Below, in pieces: positions 7,317 to 13,574 of a stretch of 13,574 bases of DNA; position 1 is the stretch's first letter, and the number at the start of each line of letters is the position of its first letter. Under the pieces are notes generated by a model that did not search any database, was not told where the DNA came from, and saw only the letters and a list, made by a program, of their open reading frames with translations. This DNA comes from Candidatus Competibacteraceae bacterium (GTDB lineage: Bacteria; Pseudomonadota; Gammaproteobacteria; Competibacterales; Competibacteraceae): NCBI GenBank assembly GCA_020444985.1, contig JAGRHK010000010.1:1-13574 (forward strand), read 5' to 3'. The translations under genes were made by a program, and so were the position numbers.

Positions 7317-9638
7317 ATGTCCAAATTTGAAGAGCATGGCACATTGACTAGAATCATCGCCAAGTCGTTTGCGACTGGAATGTCCCTGATATTAGGGTTA
7401 AGCGCTTGCGCGGTCACTCCAGACGAAGCGATTCCGCCTGGACCGGATGGTGACTCCGCAACAGCAGCGGCTCCAGCAACAACCTCAGCGGGCGACACGC
7501 TCAGGCTGATCGCGCAACCCGGATTGCCGCAACCGGCGAACATGGGCGCTCTGGACCCGTCCGCGCCCCGCGCCCGTCCGCGAGGCGTGATTTTTCCTGG
7601 TAGTGGCAACTTTGTCGACCTGCGGGAAGCCAGTCAACCGACGGATAGCGCAAAGGCTGTTGCGCCTGCGCCGGGCAACGGCGTGACGCTCAATTTCGAG
7701 GACGTCAGCATTCGCGATGTCGTCAAGGTGGTCTTTGACACCCTTAAGGAGAACTATGTCATCGATCCCCAGGTACAGGGTGCAGTGACTGTGCAGACCA
7801 GCCGGCCACTGACCCCAGGGCAATTGCTGCCCATCCTGGAAATCCTGCTGCGCGAAAATAACGCCGTGTTGGTGCGCGAGGATGGGGTATACCGGATCGT
7901 CCCGGCTACCGTTGCTTTGCAACAGGGCAATCTAAAGCCGCGTCTTGGCGTGAATCGGGTGGGTTATGGCGTGCGCATTGTGCCGTTGCGTTATGTCAGC
8001 GCCATTGAAATGCAAACGATCATCAAGCCATTTTTGCCGGAGGGCGGCATTCTGCAGGCCGACGCTACGCGCAATTTGTTGATCCTGGCGGGTACGCCGC
8101 AGGAGCTGAACAGCGTTCAGGAAACCATTGATACCTTTGATGTCAACTGGTTGCGGGGCATGACCATCGGCATGTTCCGACTTAGAAACATTGATAGCAC
8201 CGCACTGGCGAACGAACTTAACCAGTTGTTGGGTAAAGACTCGGGAACGCCGATCGCCGGTCTGGTGCGTCTGGTGCCTCTCAGTAAACTGAATTCCATA
8301 TTGGCGATCAGTCCGCAGCGAGAATATCTGCGTGAGGTCGCCGCCTGGATCGAGCGCCTGGATGGCGTGGGCGGTGAGCGATTATATGTCTATCCGATTG
8401 AGAACAGCCGGGCGGATTATGTCGCCGAACTCCTGAATGGCCTGTTTAACCTGGGCGGTGGCAGTGGCGCGACGCGCGGCGGAGCCGTGGCGCCCGGCTT
8501 GAAAGGCTCAAGTTTATCCAGTAGCGGCGGATTGACCGGTAGCAGCACTTCCTCATCGGCCGGTAGCAGTACATCGTCCTCGTTAGGCGGAGGCGCGTCT
8601 TCCAGCAGTTTATCGGCGTCCAGCAAGCCAGGGGGCGGTTCCGATAGTGGAATCGGTGCCGTTCTGGGATCGGGCGGCCCCAGCGCCGGCATGGAGGAAG
8701 TGCGCATCGTCGCTGACTCCGATAACAATTCCCTGTTGATTTGGGCCACGAGCCAGAACTACGAGCGAATCGTCAGCACCCTGCAAAAGATCGACGTTCC
8801 GCCCCGACAGGTATTGATCGAGGCAACGATCGCTGAAGTGACGCTGACGGGGCGATTGCAGTATGGACTGCAATGGTATTTTGATAATGGGGTTGGCAAG
8901 GATGGCTACACAGGAACGGGCTCGCTGGGCCTGCCGGTCGATCTGACGCTGAGTGGGGATGATGGGGTATTGGCCAGTGTTCAAGCCGGCCAGTTTTCCT
9001 ATGCGGTCACCGACGGCGGCGGCATTGTCAGGGCCTTGTTAACGGCGCTGGCCAGCGATTCCAAAGTCAAGGTACTGTCTTCTCCGCAGGTCATGGTGGT
9101 GGATAACCAACAGGCGACGATTCGGGTAGGTACCGATCAACCTATTCCAACCGGCACAAGCACCGTGAACAATGTGACCACGACCGGCGGCGTTACTTAT
9201 AAGGAGACCGGCGTGCTGCTGGAGGTGCTGCCGCGGGTGAATTCCGGCGGCATGGTCAGCATGGAAATCAAGCAGGAAGTAGTGGATGTGGGGCCGCTGA
9301 CCGATGTTAGCCAAGCCGGTTCGGTCGCTCGGCAGGAACGGTCATTTTTGCAGCGCACCGTGACCAGTAAGGTTACGGTCAAGAGCGGACAAACCTTGGT
9401 GTTGGGCGGTTTGATCCGCGACAATCGCACCGATGGTCAAAGCGGCATTCCGGGCCTCTACAAAATTCCTGTGCTCGGTGCGCTTTTCGGTACGACCAGC
9501 GAGCAAGTGGATCGCACGGAATTGATTGTATTGATTACGCCGCGGGTGGTGCAAACCACCCAGGAAATTGATCAGGTGACCGAGGAGATCAAGCGTAAGA
9601 TGCGCGCGGTTGAACCGGTATTGAATAACGCGGGTTAA
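7317..9638 (+). CDS. gspD: Type II secretion outer-membrane secretin GspD (lipoprotein)
   Basis: GspD forms the multimeric outer-membrane channel. From ATG 7317 it has 773 residues. The signal peptide ends in a lipobox, LSAC with Cys31, so it is a lipoprotein, as is XpsD. Periplasmic N0 runs from about residue 123 (VTLNFEDVSIRDVVKVVFDT) to 198. N1, N2 and N3 follow, with N3 split by a Ser/Gly-rich insertion (about 380-458). The secretin domain starts near 499 (VLIEATIAEV) and contains the diagnostic VLGGLIRDN (695-703) and GIPGLYKIPVLGALFG (710-725). The tail after TPRVV is short and helical, possibly a small S-domain. The frame is open back to 7167 inside gspN, but those codons would put about 50 non-signal residues ahead of the lipoprotein signal, so ATG 7317 is preferred. 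The ribosome binding site is weak. Confidence 0.96.
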   Translation: MSKFEEHGTLTRIIAKSFATGMSLILGLSACAVTPDEAIPPGPDGDSATAAAPATTSAGDTLRLIAQPGLPQPANMGALDPSAPRARPRGVIFPGSGNFVDLREASQPTDSAKAVAPAPGNGVTLNFEDVSIRDVVKVVFDTLKENYVIDPQVQGAVTVQTSRPLTPGQLLPILEILLRENNAVLVREDGVYRIVPATVALQQGNLKPRLGVNRVGYGVRIVPLRYVSAIEMQTIIKPFLPEGGILQADATRNLLILAGTPQELNSVQETIDTFDVNWLRGMTIGMFRLRNIDSTALANELNQLLGKDSGTPIAGLVRLVPLSKLNSILAISPQREYLREVAAWIERLDGVGGERLYVYPIENSRADYVAELLNGLFNLGGGSGATRGGAVAPGLKGSSLSSSGGLTGSSTSSSAGSSTSSSLGGGASSSSLSASSKPGGGSDSGIGAVLGSGGPSAGMEEVRIVADSDNNSLLIWATSQNYERIVSTLQKIDVPPRQVLIEATIAEVTLTGRLQYGLQWYFDNGVGKDGYTGTGSLGLPVDLTLSGDDGVLASVQAGQFSYAVTDGGGIVRALLTALASDSKVKVLSSPQVMVVDNQQATIRVGTDQPIPTGTSTVNNVTTTGGVTYKETGVLLEVLPRVNSGGMVSMEIKQEVVDVGPLTDVSQAGSVARQERSFLQRTVTSKVTVKSGQTLVLGGLIRDNRTDGQSGIPGLYKIPVLGALFGTTSEQVDRTELIVLITPRVVQTTQEIDQVTEEIKRKMRAVEPVLNNAG
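8538..8585 (+). repeat. Near-perfect 24-base tandem duplication in the gspD Ser-rich loop
   Basis: Two adjacent 24-base units (8538-8561 and 8562-8585) encode GSSTSSSA and GSSTSSSL at about residues 408-423 of GspD. They differ mainly at synonymous positions. They lie inside a stretch of about 79 residues that I count as roughly 27 Ser and 4 Thr with many Gly, and no other recognisable motif. The in-frame unit suggests growth of the loop by slippage or duplication. Confidence 0.8.
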
Positions 9639-9659
9639 ACACGGGAAGCGAAAGCATCG

Positions 9660-11810
9660 ATGCAACCGGAAGCTCAGGCCGCGCTGCGCCGCGTGTGGTT
9701 GAAACAGGAACTGGCTCGCTATCAGCAACATAGCCAGACTTCTCCTGATAACGCTGAAGTTTGGTGGCGAATCGGGCAGATTTACTGGGAGCTGGGCGAT
9801 TTCGAAGCAGCGCTGGCGGCGATTGACCAGACGCTGGCTTTGCATCCCGGAGAGCGCTCATTGCTGCTAGATCGCGGCGCGGCTTGTTTGCAGTTGAAAC
9901 GATTTGATGAAGCCTTGACCGCTGCGCAACAGGTTTTAGCGCTCGCCGCCGGTGATGTCGAAGCATTGCTGCAACAGTTTGACGCCTTTTGTGGTTTGCA
10001 GCGATCGCTGGAAGCCTTGGCTGTCAGCCAGCGACTCTTGGCGCGGGCAGATTTGTCGCCGAACCAGCGGCTGAGACTCCTGCATAGCCAGGCCAGCTTA
10101 CAATTCCAGGTTAACCAGCGTGAAGCGGCGTTAGCCACGATTGAAAGCGCCCTGACACTGGTTCCAACCGACCCTGATTGGCGGTTGAGGCGCGCCCGTC
10201 TGCTGCAACGGTTGCGGCGCCATGAAGAATCCCTGGCGGAACTGGATCTGTTGTTGGTTATTCCTGCGGTTCATCTCCCGGCCTCCTGCGTCAAAGCGCG
10301 CGCTTTAGCCGCCTTGTGGCGGTTTGACGAGGCCGATGTGGTTTTGGACGCGTTGCGGGCGCGTTATCCGCATACCGCTTTGGAAAAGGAGTTTGAACCT
10401 TGGCGGTTGTCGGATGAGTCACCCGAGGACAGCCTGCGCAAGCGCTATACCGGACGTGGTTTGTACATGATCCAGACCTTCGAAGCGCAAAAGGAGTGTG
10501 ACTGGACCGATTGGGATGCGATGCTGTCCCGGATGGATGATTTGCTCAGCGATGCGCTCCGTCATGGGTTTGTTGCGGGACTGGAGCCGCACCGTTTGCT
10601 GAGTCTGCCGATTGATCCAGCCCAACAATTAGCGGTGGCGCGCGCGCAGGCCGCCGCAGTGGAAGCGTTGATGGCGCCGGTTCGTCAGCATCTGCGGATT
10701 GAGTGGCCCGCCCATGTTCCGCGAGAACGCTTACGGGTTGGCTACGTCTCGGGCGATTTTCGCGATCATGCTACGGCTCATCTGATTCGCAAGTTATTCC
10801 AGGTTCATGACCACGAGCGCTTCGAGATTTTCGGCTACAGTCTCCGTCCCGGCGACGACAGTCGCTATTGGCAGGATATTTCCCAAGCCTGCAGCCATTT
10901 CGTGGAATTGCATGACGTGAGCAATGCCGACGCAGCAGCGCGTATCGCAGCGGACGGCATTCATATCCTGGTTGATCTGCATGGCTATACGCGCTTTGCC
11001 CGGCCAGAGATCTTTGCTTTGCGGCCAGCGCCCGTGCAAGTGGCTTTCCTGGGCTATCCTGGCTCACTGGGTGCAGACTTTATTCCTTACCTTATTGCGG
11101 ATCGCATGGTGTTGCCTGAGGCATTGCGTCCATTTTTTACCGAGCAGCCGCTCTATCTGGATTGCTACCAGGTCAACGACGATGAGCAGCCGATTACTGA
11201 AACGGGCCTGACCCGAGCCGCAGTGGGTCTACCCGAGGATGCTTTCGTTTACTGCTGCTTTAATAACGCCTATAAAATTGAACCGCATGTGTTCGCGGTC
11301 TGGATGCGAATTTTACGACAGAGTCCCGGCAGTGTGCTATGGTTATTGGTTGACACGTTGCGCGCTGCTGATCACCTGCGTAGCGCGGCGGAGGCGGCAG
11401 GCGTTGATCCGAAACGCCTGATCTTTGCTCCACGCTTGTCTAAAGCTGAACATCTGGGACGCCATCGGTTGGCGGATGTGTTTCTGGACACTTTTACCGT
11501 TAACGCTCATACTACAGCCAGCGATGCGTTATGGGCCGGGACGCCGGTGTTGACCCGCCTGGGTTTTACCTTTCAGTCGAGGGTTTGCGGAAGCTTGTTA
11601 AGCGCACTGGGATTACAGGAGTTGGTTGTTGACAGTGACGCTGCGTTCGAAGAACGAGCGGTGTGGCTGGCGGCAAACTCGGATCGGTTGCAGACGTTGC
11701 GCAGGCAACTGAATGCGCGCCGGAGGGAGAATTTGCCTTTCGCGACTGGAAGATTTGCCCAGCAACTTGAAGAAATTTATGGGGAATTGTGGGTTCGCCA
11801 CTTAAGATAA
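9660..11810 (+). CDS. TPR-containing O-GlcNAc transferase-like protein (GT41, SPINDLY-type)
   Basis: This is a probable cytoplasmic sugar transferase acting on Ser/Thr of proteins. Residues 1 to about 240 form five or six TPR-like helical repeats (for example WWRIGQIYWELGDFEAALAA). Residues about 355-715 match the catalytic region of the OGT family: LRVGYVSGDFRDHATAHLI with His370 at the place of the catalytic His of human OGT, ILVDLHGYTRFARPEIFALR, PAPVQVAFLGYPGSLGADF, CCFNNAYKIEP with Lys539 in the place of the UDP-binding Lys, and HTTASDALWAGTPVLT from His617. All key residues are present, so it should be active. Donor and target cannot be told from sequence; bacterial relatives include both protein glycosyltransferases and SPINDLY-like fucosyltransferases. 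The start is 21 bases after gspD with no terminator between, so it is probably co-transcribed. No signal peptide is seen. Confidence 0.92.
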   Translation: MQPEAQAALRRVWLKQELARYQQHSQTSPDNAEVWWRIGQIYWELGDFEAALAAIDQTLALHPGERSLLLDRGAACLQLKRFDEALTAAQQVLALAAGDVEALLQQFDAFCGLQRSLEALAVSQRLLARADLSPNQRLRLLHSQASLQFQVNQREAALATIESALTLVPTDPDWRLRRARLLQRLRRHEESLAELDLLLVIPAVHLPASCVKARALAALWRFDEADVVLDALRARYPHTALEKEFEPWRLSDESPEDSLRKRYTGRGLYMIQTFEAQKECDWTDWDAMLSRMDDLLSDALRHGFVAGLEPHRLLSLPIDPAQQLAVARAQAAAVEALMAPVRQHLRIEWPAHVPRERLRVGYVSGDFRDHATAHLIRKLFQVHDHERFEIFGYSLRPGDDSRYWQDISQACSHFVELHDVSNADAAARIAADGIHILVDLHGYTRFARPEIFALRPAPVQVAFLGYPGSLGADFIPYLIADRMVLPEALRPFFTEQPLYLDCYQVNDDEQPITETGLTRAAVGLPEDAFVYCCFNNAYKIEPHVFAVWMRILRQSPGSVLWLLVDTLRAADHLRSAAEAAGVDPKRLIFAPRLSKAEHLGRHRLADVFLDTFTVNAHTTASDALWAGTPVLTRLGFTFQSRVCGSLLSALGLQELVVDSDAAFEERAVWLAANSDRLQTLRRQLNARRRENLPFATGRFAQQLEEIYGELWVRHLR

Positions 11811-12009
11811 CGATGCAGCGGGCCGGGATTCCTTTCCGGCAGGTCATGCCGTTGCAAGGGTTAAGCGCTGACCCGTTAGATTTTAAAGTCGACTTGGATT
11901 ATTTTGTTGTTTTTTTAAAACAGAAAAAGATCGAGGTTGATACTAGGCAAAATGCCAAAAATACAATGATTCTGAGTTATGTCTCAGGATATAAAGCACA
12001 TTTTTTACC

Positions 12010-12039
12010 TTGAGACTAGGGAAAGATTTAAAGTATACT
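12010..12039 (+). promoter_or_regulatory. Possible upstream sigma70-type promoter
   Basis: TTGAGA (12010-12015) and TATACT (12034-12039) each match the -35 and -10 consensus at five of six positions, with an 18-base spacer. The palindrome CTTAATTTAAG (12043-12053) would cover the start of transcription. It would give a leader of about 140 bases for the gene at 12185. It is weaker than the site at 12072 and lies in AT-rich DNA, where chance matches are common. Confidence 0.4.
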
Positions 12040-12071
12040 GGCCTTAATTTAAGTTTTTGTGGTTTCGTGTA

Positions 12072-12099
12072 TTGACAACAACAAACTGTTGTGTAGAAT
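12072..12099 (+). promoter_or_regulatory. Strong sigma70-type promoter with internal inverted repeat
   Basis: A perfect -35 box TTGACA (12072-12077) is followed after 16 bases by TAGAAT (12094-12099), five of six matches to the -10 consensus. AT-rich DNA lies upstream, as in UP elements. The spacer holds an inverted repeat ACAACA-AAC-TGTTGT (12078-12092), which could be a repressor or activator site. Transcription would start near 12106, leaving about 79 bases of leader before the ATG at 12185. This is the best promoter in the window and indicates that the downstream gene is transcribed independently of the T2SS operon. Confidence 0.72.
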
Positions 12100-12184
12100 C
12101 CACAGCAGGTCAGTTTTCTACCGTTCTAGCGGGAACCCTTGTTACCTAAACCCTCTGTCGGAAGTTTCAGATAGGAGTCAAATC

Positions 12185-13435
12185 ATGAGATTCAAGATGA
12201 ACAAGCTTGCAGCCGCTGTAGCTGCGACCATGGGTGTGTCGGCGGTTGGCATTGGTACCGCCCAGGCCGATGAGATTCTTTTCCCCTACGTGGTGGCCAG
12301 CAGCACGGTTACGACCCTCGTTTCCACGATCAATATCTACGAGGACTACTTTGAGGCTCCTGCTGCAAGTCAGTTGCATTACCGCTATTACTACAAGAAT
12401 GGCAGCAATGCGGAAAGCAACAGCGCGACCTGCTCCGAGGTTGACGAACGGCTGCCGTCCAGCCCGAATGATATCGTGACCTTCGATGTCTCAGGACACT
12501 TCGGAACCGATAATCTGGGTATCATCTTCGAAGATGTTGCGACGTCCAGTAATGCGAATTATGGCAGCAAGACCTTCTCTCTGCTGAATATCACCTTGCC
12601 GGTGCGCGCGTTCCTGGTTGTGGACAATAACGACTACCTCACGGGAGCGGGCTTGTTCAGCACGGCGAATTCAGTGGCTGGCGAAGCAGTCGTTCTGGAG
12701 TTTGTAACGGGCGCTGCCTGGGGCTATGCCGCTTATAATGCGGCTGGCATTTATGGGACCAGTGACGATTCCCCTATAGCGATCAATGCCTATGACTTCT
12801 CTGATGCAGTTGAAACTGCGGGTGAAGTTATTGCCGACAGCTATGTGCCTGTCGCCTTGGCGCCTTTCGCCACCACCGGAGGTGAATGGACGACCAAGTT
12901 CTTCGTTACGCCGATCGATGCAGCGACCTTCGATTCGTCCGGCAATTGGAGTGCGCCTGGCAATCAGTTGCAAAGTAATCTGAGCGCCACCATTCGGTTG
13001 GCGGTTCAGGATCCGTCTTCGGCTACCCAGGATGTCATGTTTGACCGCGACGAACTGCCGGTGTCTGGCCAGGTTCCGCAGGTTGTGACATGCGTGGGCG
13101 CCGTTGAAGCGACCACCATGCTGAGCGAAGGCGCGCTGAACCGGGTGCCGGATGGCGGCTGGTCGAACTTGGTGGTGAGCAGTGGCGTAAGCCCTAATCC
13201 TACCGATGAAGCTGTAGTCATCAAGCTGGAATATAACCCGTCGTCGCTGGAAGTTGATACGGATTCAAGTACTAGTTCAGTTGACGGCGTTGTTAACAAC
13301 GCGATCTGGCTGCGCAAGGGCATCCGTGAATCGTTCCCGGTGCCTGCTAGCTCGTCCACGCCGCGTGTGCAAATATATGCTGCTGATCTTGACATCAACT
13401 CCCCAGCCCCGGAAGGCGTCACATACGCTCAGTAA
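12185..13435 (+). CDS. Sec-exported protein of unknown function
   Basis: The 416-residue product begins with a clear Sec signal peptide: MRFKMNK, a hydrophobic Ala/Val core, and a signal peptidase I site after AQA (residue 28). The ATG has a textbook ribosome binding site AGGAG (12173-12177) seven bases upstream; the longer frame from 12059 would run through the promoter, and ATG 12197 is a weaker alternative. The mature protein of about 388 residues starts DEILFPYVVASSTVTTLVST, is rich in Ser, Thr, Val and acidic residues, looks mostly beta-stranded, and has only two Cys (in ATCSEVDE and QVVTCVGAVE), which could form a disulfide. There is no membrane anchor, lipobox, repeat or C-terminal sorting motif. 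I recognise no named family. It has its own strong promoter and terminator, suggesting an abundant periplasmic or secreted protein. Being a T2SS substrate is possible but unproven. Confidence 0.88.
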   Translation: MRFKMNKLAAAVAATMGVSAVGIGTAQADEILFPYVVASSTVTTLVSTINIYEDYFEAPAASQLHYRYYYKNGSNAESNSATCSEVDERLPSSPNDIVTFDVSGHFGTDNLGIIFEDVATSSNANYGSKTFSLLNITLPVRAFLVVDNNDYLTGAGLFSTANSVAGEAVVLEFVTGAAWGYAAYNAAGIYGTSDDSPIAINAYDFSDAVETAGEVIADSYVPVALAPFATTGGEWTTKFFVTPIDAATFDSSGNWSAPGNQLQSNLSATIRLAVQDPSSATQDVMFDRDELPVSGQVPQVVTCVGAVEATTMLSEGALNRVPDGGWSNLVVSSGVSPNPTDEAVVIKLEYNPSSLEVDTDSSTSSVDGVVNNAIWLRKGIRESFPVPASSSTPRVQIYAADLDINSPAPEGVTYAQ

Positions 13436-13479
13436 GGTGGGTGAATTGATTGTAGCCGTTTAGCCAGAGCTGTTTTAAG

Positions 13480-13512
13480 AAGGGACTGCTTGAATAAGCA
13501 GTCCCTTTTCTG
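13480..13512 (+). terminator. Rho-independent terminator
   Basis: A perfect 12-base-pair stem AAGGGACTGCTT / AAGCAGTCCCTT (13480-13491 and 13496-13507) with a four-base loop GAAT is followed by a T-rich run (TTTTCTGTT). It lies 44 bases after the stop of the exported-protein gene and ends that transcript. The T run is on the + strand side, so it works mainly in that direction. Confidence 0.92.
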
Positions 13513-13570
13513 TTCCTTGGCATAATAAAACCATCCATTGTATCCCCGTTGTTTGCAAGGTGACTTCTTC

Positions 13571-13574
13571 ATGA
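13571..13574 (+). CDS. Probable start of a further gene (truncated by window end)
   Basis: The last four bases are ATGA. The ATG sits seven bases after AAGGTGA (13557-13563), a good ribosome binding site, and follows the terminator by about 58 bases, so it probably opens a new gene on the + strand. Nothing can be said about the product. No convincing promoter is visible in the short gap; TTGGCA at 13517-13522 lacks a good -10 partner. Confidence 0.5.

Larger units (their letters stand above)
11811..12184. other. AT-rich intergenic region upstream of the exported-protein gene
   Basis: This gap of 374 bases separates the T2SS/glycosyltransferase operon from the next gene. From about 11880 to 12060 the base composition becomes much richer in A and T than the flanking genes. 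It contains small inverted repeats (CTGAG/CTCAG at 11972-11976/11983-11987 and CTTAATTTAAG at 12043-12053) and two promoter-like sites described separately. I see no convincing rho-independent terminator behind the glycosyltransferase: the GCCGG/CCGGC pair at 11822-11840 has no T run. A 67-codon open frame here is not supported as a gene. Confidence 0.7.

Noticed and set aside
8417..8749. Long minus-strand open frame opposite the gspD Ser-rich loop
   Set aside because: It is a shadow of the biased codon use in the loop, with no start signal or recognisable protein features.
11822..11840. GCCGG/CCGGC hairpin as terminator of the T2SS-glycosyltransferase operon
   Set aside because: The stem is only five base pairs, the loop is large and no T run follows.
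11789..12013. Open frame of 74 codons (67 from ATG 11813) after the glycosyltransferase
   Set aside because: It overlaps the end of the upstream gene, lacks a ribosome binding site, runs into AT-rich non-coding-like sequence and matches no family I recognise.
12059..12184. Extended start of the exported-protein gene at 12059
   Set aside because: It would make the promoter boxes part of the coding region and bury the signal peptide; ATG 12185 has an ideal AGGAG upstream.
1..13574. CRISPR arrays, tRNA or rRNA genes, insertion sequences, phage genes
   Set aside because: None are visible: no spaced direct repeats, no cloverleaf sequence, no transposase or integrase frames and no flanking inverted repeats.

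Overview
The window is a near-complete type II secretion (T2SS) gene cluster on the + strand, followed by an O-GlcNAc-transferase-like gene and a separately promoted exported protein. The gene order gspE-F-G-H-I-J-K-L-M-N-D is the order of the Xanthomonas xps cluster (established knowledge). The GspN protein takes the GspC role, GspM looks like the short 'type b' form, and the secretin is a lipoprotein. This points to a gammaproteobacterium of fairly high GC content. The genus cannot be fixed from the sequence; a Competibacter-like lineage is only a guess.

Layout. 1-671 is the 3' end of gspE (secretion ATPase). 672-1892 is gspF (inner-membrane platform). 1893-1927 is a five-copy heptamer tandem repeat. 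1969-4882 encodes the five pseudopilins gspG, H, I, J and K. 4890-7273 encodes the inner-membrane assembly proteins gspL, gspM and the GspC-type gspN. 7317-9638 is gspD, with a Ser/Gly-rich insertion. 9660-11810 is a TPR plus GT41 glycosyltransferase only 21 bases behind gspD. 11811-12184 is an AT-rich intergenic stretch with two sigma70-like promoters. 12185-13435 encodes a Sec-exported protein of unknown function, closed by a strong terminator at 13480-13512. An ATG with a good ribosome binding site at 13571 probably opens the next gene.

How they work together. GspE powers assembly of a pseudopilus from GspG-K (after prepilin peptidase cleavage) on the GspF/L/M/N platform, pushing folded periplasmic proteins through the GspD outer-membrane channel. 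Most of the genes touch, overlap or lie a few bases apart, and no terminator is visible from gspE to the glycosyltransferase, so they are probably one transcript. The glycosyltransferase is not a known T2SS part. Its close coupling to a secretin with a Ser/Thr-rich loop, and the exported protein next door, are the most interesting features here, but any functional link is inference.
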